64,000 nt of DNA from Pseudoalteromonas citrea (GTDB lineage: Bacteria; Pseudomonadota; Gammaproteobacteria; Enterobacterales; Alteromonadaceae): assembly GCF_000238375.3 (NCBI RefSeq), contig NZ_AHBZ03000017.1:1-64000 (forward strand), written 5' to 3'. The position numbers were made by a program, and so were the translations under genes. Below the pieces are notes generated by a model. It had not been told where the DNA came from, searched no databases, and saw only the letters and a list, made by a program, of their open reading frames with translations. Below, in pieces: positions 1-9,059 of this stretch (position 1 is its first letter; each line of letters begins with the position of its first letter).

Positions 1-147
1 CAAAGCACACAATGAAAATCAAAGTGAAAAGCCACTAAACGATTGAGTCAAAATAGGAACTCAGCTAAGGTTAAGGCATCAATAAATAAAAATAAATTAA
101 AACGAGTAATGCTACAGACTCGTTAGTTTTAAAGGATCATTCTGCAC

Positions 148-768
148 ATGGATTTCTTCATATTGGTTTTATTTATACCTGCATGTTTTGCTTTGAACAT
201 GATACCAGGGCCAAACAATTTACTTTCTATGGCTAATGCGCAACGGTATGGCTTTAAGTATGCTGTTGGAGCAGGACTAGGAAGAATTGTAGCATTTATT
301 GTTATGATCTTTTTAGCGGCTACAGGATTAGCAACAGTACTTTATGCTTCAGAAACTATTTTCCTAACAATAAAAATCATAGGCGTTGTTTATTTATTTT
401 GGGTTGCTTTTAAATTATGGAATACGAAACTTTCAGAAGTTGAAGAGCAAAAGGAAGACTATGATAGTCTCTATCAGCTTGGCAAACAGGAGTTCTTATT
501 AGCCGCAGGTAATCCAAAGGCTATTTTAATATTCACAGCATTCTTACCGCAATTTATAGATGCTAATGAAAGTGCTGGGGCTCAGTTTTTCATGTTAGGT
601 GCGACATTTTTACTTTTAGAATTAATAGCTATTTCTGTATACGCCATTTTCGGCGTTTACCTTCGCAATTGGTTTTCAAAACCAAATATGAAGCAATTGT
701 TTAATCGTTGTTGTGCTTTTTTTATTGGTTCAATTGGCATAAGCTTGCTCATCGAGCGCAAAGTTTAA
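148..768 (+). CDS. LysE/RhtB family amino-acid exporter
   Basis: Inner-membrane translocator of the LysE/RhtB superfamily, which exports amino acids such as lysine, homoserine, threonine or leucine. The 206-residue length is typical. The N-terminal signature MIPGPNN is at about residue 18, the conserved AAGNPKAILIF stretch is near residue 120, and about six hydrophobic segments are visible. An AAGGAT ribosome-binding site lies about ten bases before the ATG. The gene stands alone; the next gene runs the other way. The substrate cannot be read from sequence. Family assignment is firm. Confidence 0.9.
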   Translation: MDFFILVLFIPACFALNMIPGPNNLLSMANAQRYGFKYAVGAGLGRIVAFIVMIFLAATGLATVLYASETIFLTIKIIGVVYLFWVAFKLWNTKLSEVEEQKEDYDSLYQLGKQEFLLAAGNPKAILIFTAFLPQFIDANESAGAQFFMLGATFLLLELIAISVYAIFGVYLRNWFSKPNMKQLFNRCCAFFIGSIGISLLIERKV

Positions 769-1088
769 AACTAACACCTATGAGCCTTAACTCTGTCAAA
801 GGCAGTAGCGCTCTTTGTGACTATTTTGGCCCATTGCTCCAAGTTAATTTTGCGTTGATGCTTTATAAATTACTCTCTTATTAGGGGCCACGACTAAGCT
901 TTAAGATTGGTGCCTAACAACAGGAAGGGAAGGGCTGTTTGCTGCACATATAGCGTATAGCCAGATTCAGTGTTCAAGCAGGCTAATTAAACAGTATTAT
1001 GACACAGCAAATCGAGCCTCTTGTAATTTTTATGTCATTATGTATTTCATAAGCCCCTAATAAAGGGGCTTTGTTAAATGATTGTTTG
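769..1088. other. Intergenic region between two convergent genes
   Basis: About 320 bases between the LysE-type gene and the convergent DUF1552 gene. The only structure I can support is the GC-rich hairpin at 1051-1071. A 46-codon open frame at about 922-1060 has no start signal and no recognisable product, so I do not call it. Confidence 0.6.
1051..1071 (-). terminator. Hairpin downstream of the DUF1552 gene, possible bidirectional terminator
   Basis: AAGCCCC (1051-1057) pairs perfectly with GGGGCTT (1065-1071) across a seven-base loop, 18 bases past the stop of the minus-strand DUF1552 gene. The T-run on either strand is weak, so termination efficiency is uncertain. Confidence 0.5.
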
Positions 1089-2315
1089 TTAGGCTATGAT
1101 CCCTGGGATTTCTTGGCCAAAATCGAGGTTTACCCCACATGCTTTGGCAGCTGTATGCAGTAGGTCATGTTGGTGATAACCAGAGCCCACATCACTGACT
1201 ACCCCGGTGTTGAGCCGAGTGCCACCTCCAGCAATGAGATACGAACACGGGTTCGCTGAATGCTTATCTGCATGCCCCATATCTGATGTTTCTAAAACTA
1301 CCGTACTATCGAGTATGCCAGCCGCTTTTAGCTTTTGGATCAAATACGCGCTTAAGCTGCCAAGGTGGCTACGCATTTCGGTGTAATACGGATAGTTTGG
1401 CTGGCCATTACTCCCCCCATGTATTGCATTGTGGTAGTGCCCTTGGAAATTCAATTCTGGAATACGAAACTCAGATTGATGGTTTCCGAACGCCAATGAT
1501 ATCGAACTTGTTAGGTTACATTGCAATGCCGCTACTGCAATATCCGCTTGCAAACGCGCTTGTTGACTAAACGTATCAAAAGTAAGAGGAAACTCAGAGT
1601 CATCGGGTGCAATCCCACAGGAGACTCCACCGTAAAGCGCATCTAAACGCCGTTGTGTATCAGAGATCGCATCTAAATGATCGTTCATTCGTTGCACTTC
1701 GTAACCCGCAAGTTTGTTTTTGATCGCATTGGCAGCTGACATATGTGCGTCCATGATCGGCGTTTTACTATTACTGCCTTGTGCACTGCCAAACACCATT
1801 TTAAATACGGTGAAAGGGTTCTCTTGAAATGGTAAGTGATTTCGATTGTCTTTGGTTAATTGACCTTGGCCATTGCTGTGAACGCCTAAATTTAGATAGC
1901 GAAATGGTAGGTTAGGCCCCAAAGCATTGCCCATAGTGACGTCATAACTGTCACTTCCCCAGTTTTTAGCAAGCAGAATTGGCATACGGCCATGGCCTGC
2001 ATTGGAATGCGACATATTGACCATAAAATTACAGTCAGTTTTTACTGGGTCATATCCTGCTGACATGACGCCTAACTGCATATTTTCACCGCTTCCTGTT
2101 GGGTTCCAAAGCGAGGCTACTGAACCACCAGGTATATAAATTGAAACCGTTTTATTGGGTAGTCCCGCACTTTGAGCATCCGCATCTCTTGCGAAAAGTA
2201 AACCTGATACCAACGGTGATGTGCGGATCAAGGCGGCAGAAATTCCTGATGCCATAAACACTTTTAATAGCCTACGGCGTGACATAGTCATGTTACTTAA
2301 ATGTTCATCTTTCAT
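1089..2315 (-). CDS. Tat-signal DUF1552 domain protein
   Basis: Secreted protein of the DUF1552 family, whose biochemical role is not established. It is often encoded next to DUF1592/DUF1588-type cytochrome proteins, as here. The N-terminus has a twin-arginine-like signal (SRRRLLK, then a hydrophobic stretch ending near RDADA), suggesting folded export. Family-like stretches include NMSHSNAGHGRM and LETSDMGH. I place the start at 2315 (MKDEH...), which has an AAAGG ribosome-binding site. A longer start at 2363 would overlap the upstream gene by 16 bases and would add residues in front of the Tat signal. It is last in a three-gene operon, with 32 bases separating it from the upstream gene. Confidence 0.85.
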   Translation of the reverse strand: MKDEHLSNMTMSRRRLLKVFMASGISAALIRTSPLVSGLLFARDADAQSAGLPNKTVSIYIPGGSVASLWNPTGSGENMQLGVMSAGYDPVKTDCNFMVNMSHSNAGHGRMPILLAKNWGSDSYDVTMGNALGPNLPFRYLNLGVHSNGQGQLTKDNRNHLPFQENPFTVFKMVFGSAQGSNSKTPIMDAHMSAANAIKNKLAGYEVQRMNDHLDAISDTQRRLDALYGGVSCGIAPDDSEFPLTFDTFSQQARLQADIAVAALQCNLTSSISLAFGNHQSEFRIPELNFQGHYHNAIHGGSNGQPNYPYYTEMRSHLGSLSAYLIQKLKAAGILDSTVVLETSDMGHADKHSANPCSYLIAGGGTRLNTGVVSDVGSGYHQHDLLHTAAKACGVNLDFGQEIPGIIA

Positions 2316-2347
2316 TTTACTAACCTTTTGTATTGTGACCCGCACTG

Positions 2348-5300
2348 TTAATTTCTTGACCAAGCTTTGCGATAGCGCACAGACTTCAATGAACCAAACT
2401 TCTCTAACATGGCTCTTGGGCTATTTTGCATCATGGCATCTGTGAGTGTGTCTATTTCGCACATGTAACCGATTTGCTCTGTTTCAGATAGGCGTTTATC
2501 TTCGTCGTTCGACGGGTCGACTGAGTCGTGGCCAACCCCCATAACATAGCGAAACATTTGCTGTGGTAAGCAACTTTGAGCAGAAGAGAGGTCGGCAATA
2601 ACGGTACCTAATTGTTTAGCGCCATAAAATGCAACGGCGTCGCTGACTTGAGCATACTTCTCGGGTGCGTAGAGGGTGCCCGATGCATCTATTATATTAC
2701 CGTTTTTATCATTGCTTCTTACTTTGCCCACGGCGTCAAAGTCTTCCATGCCAAATCCCATAGGGTTTATGTACTTTTCGTGACAATTAGAGCATGGCTG
2801 GCCTTGCGTTAAGCTGTGATACTTGAGTCGGGTAGTTGTTGCTGGGTCTTGCAGCATGTCAGACAGCTCGGCAAGCCTTTGCTCCCTGGCTTCAAAGGTT
2901 CCAGCAGGTGGATCGGGTTGCTCTTGACACAGCATACGACGACGCACTCTTACCGAGCGTAAAATAGGGTGAGACTCACCAACTTCAGCCCAACGAGACA
3001 TAAATGCACCATTTGCTAATATGCCACCGCGTTGGGTCGTATCAACCTTTTGTAATTCATCGCCAGTCACACCAGCAAGGTTGTAGTGTTCAGCTAGTAG
3101 CTGATTTACAAACGTAAAGTTTGCTGTATAGAATGAACTGAAGCTTTCATCAGGTTCAGTCATAATGTATGAAAAGGTTTCATTCATCTCCGCCTTCATC
3201 GCTGGGACCAATTGTGCAAAACCCGGGTAGATGTTTTGGTCCTTAGTCGCAACTTCTAAATTACCGGTTCCTAACCAACTTCCAACAAAATCACCTAGGA
3301 CAGATTTAGCACTCCCGGCAAGGCGATTTGCATGCGCGGTAATAGTGGCTTCATCACGAAGTTCATCACGTTCAGCAGCTTGCCAAAGCAGTGGATCTGG
3401 TGTTGAACCGGTGAATGTGTATGAGAGGAAGGTCGCCATTTCCCAAGAAGTCAGTTCAAAGGTGTCAGCGTCTAACTCGGAATTATCAGGGTTTGGTTCC
3501 CCTAGTTCGTGGCGATAGATAAACTGTGGTGATGACAGTAGCCCTTCCAAGGCTAACTTCATTCCAGCTTCAATATCGCCATTGTGGAAAAACCCAGTTG
3601 CAATTAGTCTGTAATTTTGTGACTCATCTTGGGTTAATGGGCGACGGAATATTTTAGGTGCTAACTCATCAACCAAACTATTGGCACAGTCTTCATCAAT
3701 GGCAGCACAACTTAAAGCAGGTGAAAAGTGTTGTTCAGCAACCCATTGTGATACCTCTTCAGCCACTAGCAAGTAATTACTGTAATTTGATGGCTGGACA
3801 CTGGCATGGGTATTGTTGATAAAAAAACCAACCTGAGAATCAGGGGATAAACCGTCTGACACGATAAAATCAACACCAAGTAAGTCTTCTACTGTATTTT
3901 GATACTCTGTTTGAGTCAAAATTTTCAACTGTCTTGCACCGTAAGCAATGGGCGTTACCGTTGGCTCACAGGCTAAAGTGGCTGGCCAAAGCGTTTGTAT
4001 ATAGGCCGCTATATCACTTGCACATTGTTCATCACAGGCACTTGGGTTACCGTAAGGCATTGTCGTTGTGATTATATCTATCATGGCTTGTATATCTCGC
4101 TCAGTATCAAGCGCGGGAAATGACCCCAAGCCACCCGCTTCGGAGCCGTGGCAACCTGCACAATTGCCTTTGTATAATTGCATGCCTCTGGCAATGGGAT
4201 CAGTTTGAGTTACTACCACACGTTCGATATTACTCGGCTCTGAAGGCACTGAGCTGTTAAGTGCTATAACTTTATAATCGAATTCGCCAGATTCAGGTAA
4301 GCCAGACTCATAAACACGTGAGTTGGATGCGAGTTCTGCTTTAGTTTGCCAGCGGCCATCAACGGATTTAAAACGCACTAAATAATGCGTTTCGTTATTG
4401 CTGTTGTCATACCAATTTAGGTGCGCTTTGTTATCGGTCGAAATAACATTCGCACTCAGTTCTGTCGGTGCTAAGGGCTTGTTTGGCATGGCAACAGGTT
4501 GAAAGCTGTCTTGTTCAGCAGATAAAAAAGTTAGGTTAAAGTAAACCGGTACGGCCTCACCAATGTGACTTAAGTTTGCGACTACACGTAACGCTTCTAT
4601 TCCATAATCCATATCAAAGGCTTTACTGTCGATGATCATGGGCGTTAACGTACTAACATTTATTCTTCCAGACGCCAGCTTTACGACTAAAACATCCAAG
4701 CTAACCTCTTGGTTAACACCATGTAAGCTAATTTGACCTGTTATATTTTGCGTAGTTGGCTGGCCTATAACTAGGTTGCTTAACAATGCTTGTTCGATCT
4801 GAGTACTAAAGTAAGCCATAGGCAATAAATCTGTTTCAAACAGTAAATCTAAAACACGACTATTTCTTATGTCTACTTCGGTAGAAATACTATTGAGATC
4901 TAAAGCGAGCTTAACACTCCCTTGTTCATCAATACTGCCAGATAGAGCAGAGGTTGTAAGAGTGTTTGCCACAAATTGATTTATCTCTGCAATATGATCT
5001 TTTTTTACTGAAACATAATTTAAAGAAGACTCTATTTCATCAAGCTCCCATAAACCAGTTTCGGTTACATCATCCGAGGGAGGTTCTTCTGTATTTGTAC
5101 AAACATTGCCACTGAGACTTATTGTTACCGCGTCGGCCAATCCATTTTTACTGGCTACAAACCCTAATCCAAATGATTGATTGGCGTGAATCGTATGGCC
5201 CTGTGAAGTAATCGTACAACCTGAATCATCGCAATTGAAATTGCCATTCCAGCCATTTTGCAATGACACGCCTTGATTCCAGGTTAGTTCCAAGGACCAG

Positions 5301-5512
5301 TTATTGATGTTTTGGTTTGAGTCATTTTCAATGACTATCTCGGTTTTAAACCCATTGTTCCAATTGTCTGGGGTAGTGAAAGAGCATAGTGCTGCATGAG
5401 CGAAAGGCATACTCACCATAAAACTAACAAAGATAGTAAACTTCGTTATTACTGGCGTGATAGACCGAACGTGAGTTAAGGTAAATAAACGTTGTAAATT
5501 ATTGAATTTCAT
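2348..5512 (-). CDS. Secreted CBM2-YceI-FnIII-cytochrome c-DUF1592/1588/1585 multidomain protein
   Basis: Very large secreted redox-type protein of 1054 residues. In order: signal peptide to about residue 40 (ends SMPFAHAA); a CBM2-like polysaccharide-binding module to about 140 with Trp-rich CBM2 features (NNWSLELTW); a YceI-like domain about 150-330; a fibronectin III segment about 345-435; then a cytochrome c site CAGCH at 451-455. After that comes the DUF1587/1595/1592/1588/1585 series known from planctomycete-type cytochrome proteins, with a second CxxCH at 907-911 (CSNCHEKY). Two haem c sites imply a periplasmic or surface electron-transfer role; the substrate is unknown. The start has a strong AGGAGGGG ribosome-binding site. 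It is the middle gene of the operon, 12 bases after the upstream gene. The fusion of CBM2 and YceI to this cytochrome series is unusual to my knowledge. Confidence 0.85.
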   Translation of the reverse strand: MKFNNLQRLFTLTHVRSITPVITKFTIFVSFMVSMPFAHAALCSFTTPDNWNNGFKTEIVIENDSNQNINNWSLELTWNQGVSLQNGWNGNFNCDDSGCTITSQGHTIHANQSFGLGFVASKNGLADAVTISLSGNVCTNTEEPPSDDVTETGLWELDEIESSLNYVSVKKDHIAEINQFVANTLTTSALSGSIDEQGSVKLALDLNSISTEVDIRNSRVLDLLFETDLLPMAYFSTQIEQALLSNLVIGQPTTQNITGQISLHGVNQEVSLDVLVVKLASGRINVSTLTPMIIDSKAFDMDYGIEALRVVANLSHIGEAVPVYFNLTFLSAEQDSFQPVAMPNKPLAPTELSANVISTDNKAHLNWYDNSNNETHYLVRFKSVDGRWQTKAELASNSRVYESGLPESGEFDYKVIALNSSVPSEPSNIERVVVTQTDPIARGMQLYKGNCAGCHGSEAGGLGSFPALDTERDIQAMIDIITTTMPYGNPSACDEQCASDIAAYIQTLWPATLACEPTVTPIAYGARQLKILTQTEYQNTVEDLLGVDFIVSDGLSPDSQVGFFINNTHASVQPSNYSNYLLVAEEVSQWVAEQHFSPALSCAAIDEDCANSLVDELAPKIFRRPLTQDESQNYRLIATGFFHNGDIEAGMKLALEGLLSSPQFIYRHELGEPNPDNSELDADTFELTSWEMATFLSYTFTGSTPDPLLWQAAERDELRDEATITAHANRLAGSAKSVLGDFVGSWLGTGNLEVATKDQNIYPGFAQLVPAMKAEMNETFSYIMTEPDESFSSFYTANFTFVNQLLAEHYNLAGVTGDELQKVDTTQRGGILANGAFMSRWAEVGESHPILRSVRVRRRMLCQEQPDPPAGTFEAREQRLAELSDMLQDPATTTRLKYHSLTQGQPCSNCHEKYINPMGFGMEDFDAVGKVRSNDKNGNIIDASGTLYAPEKYAQVSDAVAFYGAKQLGTVIADLSSAQSCLPQQMFRYVMGVGHDSVDPSNDEDKRLSETEQIGYMCEIDTLTDAMMQNSPRAMLEKFGSLKSVRYRKAWSRN

Positions 5513-5524
5513 CTTATTCCCCTC

Positions 5525-7324
5525 CTATTGTTGAGCTTCAAATACTAAGTTAAAGCTCACGGGAACCGCGTAACTTATAACAGATAAACTCGCCAATGTT
5601 TTAAGCGTTTCTATACCTGACTCTAAGGCGAAGTCTGTCGCGTTTAACAAAATAGGCTTTTGGCTTTGCACCAATATTTTATCGTTAGTTAGGCGCCGAA
5701 TTATGATGTCTGCGTTGACTTCTACTATTACGCCTTTGAGGTCAACGGTGGCAGAAATTGATTGTTTTTCAGCACTGCCAATGGGGAGTGCCATCACCGC
5801 AGAGTAATCAACTGAAAGTAGCACTTCAGCTTTTTGAAATACGGAGGTATCGAATAAGTAGGCTTTCATTCTGGTATCTCGGGTGTCGTTACCTGTATCG
5901 ACACTTGTCAGATCAACACTTAACCTCGCGTCACCTTCGGTAGAAATACTGCCACTCATAGTGTTAAACGTGTGTGCTTCAACTACATGCTGTTTTTTGG
6001 TTGAGACAAAATGAAGACGCGAACTTTGAGGGTTTAACACTAATGGTTTGTTTATAGGTGTTACATCAGGTTCTGATACATTAATACTGAGCGGCTCACT
6101 TATCGTGGAATTTACTCCATCGTTTACGGTTAATGTGACTGCGAATAATCCCTTTTCATCGAAAATATATTTAGGGGTTGCTTCATTTGACGTGTTGCCA
6201 TTGCCAAAATCCCAGCTATATGTGAGCTCATCGCCGTCTTGATCAGAGGACTTGCTGCCGTCAAAATTCACCGTTAAAGGGCGTTCACCTGTTGTTACTG
6301 AAGCAGATGCAATTGCTGATGGGGCATGATTAACTGTATCGTCTAAGTTGCATAAGCCGCCCATTGATGGTGTTGTTGGTGCGTCATTTTCTTGAGCTTT
6401 TTGTGCATTAAAACCAAAATCTAAACTCTGACCTGGATTGATCGTACCATTATAGTTTTCATTAATGATCTCATACGGATTATTACCACTGTGTTTACCA
6501 TGCCAAACGCCAGTCAACTTGGTATCGTCTGCAAACGCCATCAACACTTTCCAGTTTGAAATGGCGACATTTTCAGTATTGGTTATGGTGACCTTTGCAC
6601 GAAACCCTGAATTCCACTCTTGCTCTACTTTAAAACTACAGTGGGCCGATTCTGGCTCGGGTTCACCAATAGTGAGTTCAATAGGGGAAGCGGGGTAGTC
6701 ATTAGTGCCATCATTTATGTTAAATGAAACCTGATAAGAGCCCGCTTGCTCGTATATATGCTGAGGGTTTACTTCATTTGAACTGTGGCCATCACCAAAA
6801 CTCCAAAGGTAGCTCAAATTAGTCGATGGTGAGTTCTTAATCTCACTGGAAAAGCGAATTGTTGCGGGTGCAGTTCCTTGAGTTTGAGATGCTGTTATTT
6901 CAACTTTCACCTCGTCATCATCAGTGTGTGAGCCACTGTCACAAATACCGAATAGTCTAGGCTCTATGGCGTTTTGCCCATCACTCTTATTAACATTAAA
7001 ACCAAAAGATTGAGATGAATTCGGATTAATATTACTGTTCCAATTGAGGTTTTTAAATTGATATGGGTTGTTGCCGTCTAGTTTCACTCGCCAAGCATTG
7101 TTGATTGATTCACCGTGATTAAATTCTAACCCCACTTCCCATTCACTTATGGGTGTGTCAGTATCGTTATGCACTATCACTTCAGCGGTATAACCACTTT
7201 GCCACTCATTTTTAACTTTAAACTCACATTGTGCAGCCAAGCTGCTTATGGAGTGCCCCAAAGCCATTACGCAGAGCCCCACTTTTAAAAAGTGGTACTG
7301 CTTGTTGTGTCTATTTTGTCTCAT
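5525..7324 (-). CDS. Secreted CBM2-PKD-CBM2-PKD-YceI protein
   Basis: Secreted modular protein of 599 residues. A signal peptide ends near SSLAA, followed by a CBM2-like module (CEFKVKNEWQSGY...), a PKD domain with WSFGDG, a second CBM2-like module (CSFKVEQEWNSGF...), a second PKD domain with WDFGNG, and a C-terminal YceI-like domain of about 165 residues related to the YceI part of the next gene. CBM2 modules bind cellulose or chitin; YceI-like beta-barrels bind isoprenoid or other lipids. No catalytic domain is visible, so a binding or scaffold role is likely. I chose 7324 because GGGGA sits six bases before it; 7348 is an in-frame alternative with a poorer site. First gene of the operon, about 220 bases downstream of the cyclic-di-GMP riboswitch. 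Confidence 0.85.
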   Translation of the reverse strand: MRQNRHNKQYHFLKVGLCVMALGHSISSLAAQCEFKVKNEWQSGYTAEVIVHNDTDTPISEWEVGLEFNHGESINNAWRVKLDGNNPYQFKNLNWNSNINPNSSQSFGFNVNKSDGQNAIEPRLFGICDSGSHTDDDEVKVEITASQTQGTAPATIRFSSEIKNSPSTNLSYLWSFGDGHSSNEVNPQHIYEQAGSYQVSFNINDGTNDYPASPIELTIGEPEPESAHCSFKVEQEWNSGFRAKVTITNTENVAISNWKVLMAFADDTKLTGVWHGKHSGNNPYEIINENYNGTINPGQSLDFGFNAQKAQENDAPTTPSMGGLCNLDDTVNHAPSAIASASVTTGERPLTVNFDGSKSSDQDGDELTYSWDFGNGNTSNEATPKYIFDEKGLFAVTLTVNDGVNSTISEPLSINVSEPDVTPINKPLVLNPQSSRLHFVSTKKQHVVEAHTFNTMSGSISTEGDARLSVDLTSVDTGNDTRDTRMKAYLFDTSVFQKAEVLLSVDYSAVMALPIGSAEKQSISATVDLKGVIVEVNADIIIRRLTNDKILVQSQKPILLNATDFALESGIETLKTLASLSVISYAVPVSFNLVFEAQQ

Positions 7325-7355
7325 GAAGATTCCCCGAAACATTGCCATTTGACAT
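7311..7355 (-). CDS. Candidate 14-residue leader peptide overlapping the operon start
   Basis: An ATG at 7355 has a better-placed ribosome-binding site (AGGGA, six bases away) than any other start nearby. It opens a 14-codon frame (MSNGNVSGNLHETK) that ends at 7311, inside the start of the CBM2/PKD gene in another frame. This geometry would suit translational coupling or a decoy start. It is short and could be chance. Confidence 0.3.
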   Translation of the reverse strand: MSNGNVSGNLHETK

Positions 7356-7500
7356 GTTATTTCCCTGCTGGTCTTCGCTAAATAGGCGTTCGACCATATA
7401 TAACAGGCTGTAATAGCTAGAGCAAATTCAGGTATGAGGAAAAGCCCAAAGTACGGGGGATGACACTACATGTCATAGGCGTGAATACCGATCAGCTGCG

Positions 7501-7532
7501 TAACGAGCATACGCACTAAAGTATGCTCGTTA
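7501..7532 (-). repeat. Perfect 12-bp inverted repeat downstream of the riboswitch
   Basis: TAACGAGCATAC (7501-7512) and GTATGCTCGTTA (7521-7532) are exact complements around an eight-base loop. The hairpin begins about 15 bases after the riboswitch core in the leader RNA. It has no T-run, so it is not a standard intrinsic terminator. It may be part of the expression platform or an RNA-stability element. Confidence 0.6.
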
Positions 7533-7545
7533 ATCGCATTCATAA

Positions 7546-7634
7546 ACGTTGGCATTCAGCGACCCCGCTATCTTAGTTCTCACCTTAGACCGGAAGCTTT
7601 GCGTCCCTTTCTTTCAAAAGGTTTGCTATTTTAA
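7546..7634 (-). promoter_or_regulatory. Cyclic-di-GMP-I (GEMM-I) riboswitch
   Basis: On the minus strand the GEMM-I consensus is present in the correct order. GCAAACC (7626-7620) is followed by a P2 stem CCTTTT/GAAAGG capped by a GAAA tetraloop (7615-7612). Next come GGGACGCAAAG (7607-7597), CCGGTCTAA (7593-7585) and a GCGGGGTCGC loop segment (7568-7559). This matches the Vibrio cholerae Vc2 aptamer architecture as I recall it. It precedes the secreted CBM2/YceI/cytochrome operon by about 220 bases, so that operon is probably controlled by cyclic-di-GMP. Whether ligand turns it on or off cannot be judged by eye. Confidence 0.9.
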
Positions 7635-8267
7635 GCCTGTTCAAGCAAGTTAGCTTAAGGTGACAATAACCGCAAGGCCCAAACCTTAAAATTCACAATA
7701 TTTGCACATTTCAATCAAGCAAGATTCGAGCTGTTACATAAGGGGCTTTTGACGAAACCTTGAAATTATATACAAATTAATGGCTTGATATTTGTCTCTG
7801 AAATGTAAATAAGCTGAAACCACTCAATTTCTATTGCGATAATTGATTTATTCACAATAAGTTACAATAGCCTATGGTCACTACATAATGGTTTTGTGAT
7901 CAGAATAGGCTGCTTCGTGTTTGTAGTTCGATGACGTAAGTTCTAATGTAGAGTGCGTGAGTTGTTATGATAATACTGGCATACACGTTTGTGTAACAAT
8001 CCCCAAATTAGTGTCTAAAACATCTATAACATGGCAAAAAACGATTCTAAATTGGTGTGCATTCACGAATAGCCTTACCGCTCGGTAGTTCAATATGGGC
8101 TTGTTGATGAAGTAGCTAAATGCGGAGAAATGTTTCAGTTTAAGTCAGGCTGAAGTTAGCCTTGTGTATCGGCCAGATTAGGTGATTGCGTTATATATTG
8201 ACAGAGTTTGATGATATATTTCGAGTTTATTGAGATTATTATTGTTTGATAACGCTATGGAGAAGCC
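7635..8267. other. Intergenic region upstream of the riboswitch operon
   Basis: About 630 bases between the riboswitch and the small membrane-protein gene. It must hold the divergent promoters for both, but I cannot choose a convincing -35/-10 pair for the minus-strand transcript. A TAAAAT motif abuts the aptamer and is probably too close to it to be its -10. No open frame with a start signal and no repeat is evident. Confidence 0.5.
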
Positions 8268-8639
8268 ATGTTTATCGTAGGCGCTATATTATTAATATTA
8301 ATTGGGCTTTTTCATTCGTATTTGGGTGAGCGTTACATTCTTATTCGGTTATTTCGACGTGACAATTTGCCTAAATTACTCGGAAGTGATTGGTTTACCA
8401 AGCGAGTTATAAGATTTGCATGGCATTTAACGACTATCGCTTGGTGGGGATTTGCCCTAATCCTCGTTGTGTTATCAATGCCCAGTGTAAATATTTATAG
8501 TCAAATTACATCGATTATTGGCGTTGTATTTTTTCTAAGTGGCTGTGTATCATTTGTTTTTTCGCACGGAAAACATTTATCATGGGTCGTGTTTTTTACA
8601 ATAGCTGCGACAAGTTTTTTTGGATCTGCATACAACTGA
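8268..8639 (+). CDS. Small integral membrane protein of unknown function
   Basis: A 123-residue hydrophobic protein with about four predicted membrane segments (roughly 2-16, 46-68, 74-95 and 102-119), separated by a basic loop containing RLFRRDN. GGAG lies seven bases before the ATG. No motif allows a functional assignment. It stands alone between two long intergenic regions. Coding status is supported by the start context and the coherent hydrophobic pattern. Confidence 0.7.
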   Translation: MFIVGAILLILIGLFHSYLGERYILIRLFRRDNLPKLLGSDWFTKRVIRFAWHLTTIAWWGFALILVVLSMPSVNIYSQITSIIGVVFFLSGCVSFVFSHGKHLSWVVFFTIAATSFFGSAYN

Positions 8640-9059
8640 TAAGGTGTCTGAAGATGAGGGATATCCTCCATTATTCAACAATTATTTTGTGACTTTTTGC
8701 ACTTTCATAACAAGATAAATACTCACTAAATTGCGAGCCTAAATTTTATTCAATGCCCTTTGGCTTGGCTTAAAACCAAGCCGCATGAAATTTTCTATTC
8801 TATTGACATTGATACCTGTCGCGGCATCGATGTTAATGAAGAGATCGTCGCTATTGTTGAGATAAAATCAGCCCATAAGTACGAAGAGCATGAGTGACGC
8901 ATACGCTACCACTTTTATTGATACGTAACGACAGTCATCATTTGATACGAGTGTGACTTTTATAATTTATTAAAATAGACTCATTGAAGGATGCGAGTTT
9001 TATAAACGAACATTCACGATATGTACCTCGTTTAACTTTAGTGTAGGAAGACGTTAGCC
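8640..9059. other. Intergenic region with a short hairpin and possible decayed coding sequence
   Basis: About 420 bases. GGCTTGG (8762-8768) pairs with CCAAGCC (8776-8782) over a seven-base loop without a T-run. An open stretch at 8730-8897 (about 55 codons, ending ...IKSAHKYEEHE) has no start codon. It could be the tail of a lost gene, but I recognise no family. Confidence 0.4.

Noticed and set aside
922-1060. 46-codon open frame between the LysE-type and DUF1552 genes
   Set aside because: No start signal; composition looks like intergenic sequence.
8730-8897. Open stretch of about 55 codons ending IKSAHKYEEHE
   Set aside because: No start codon, no ribosome-binding site and no recognisable family; at best a relic.
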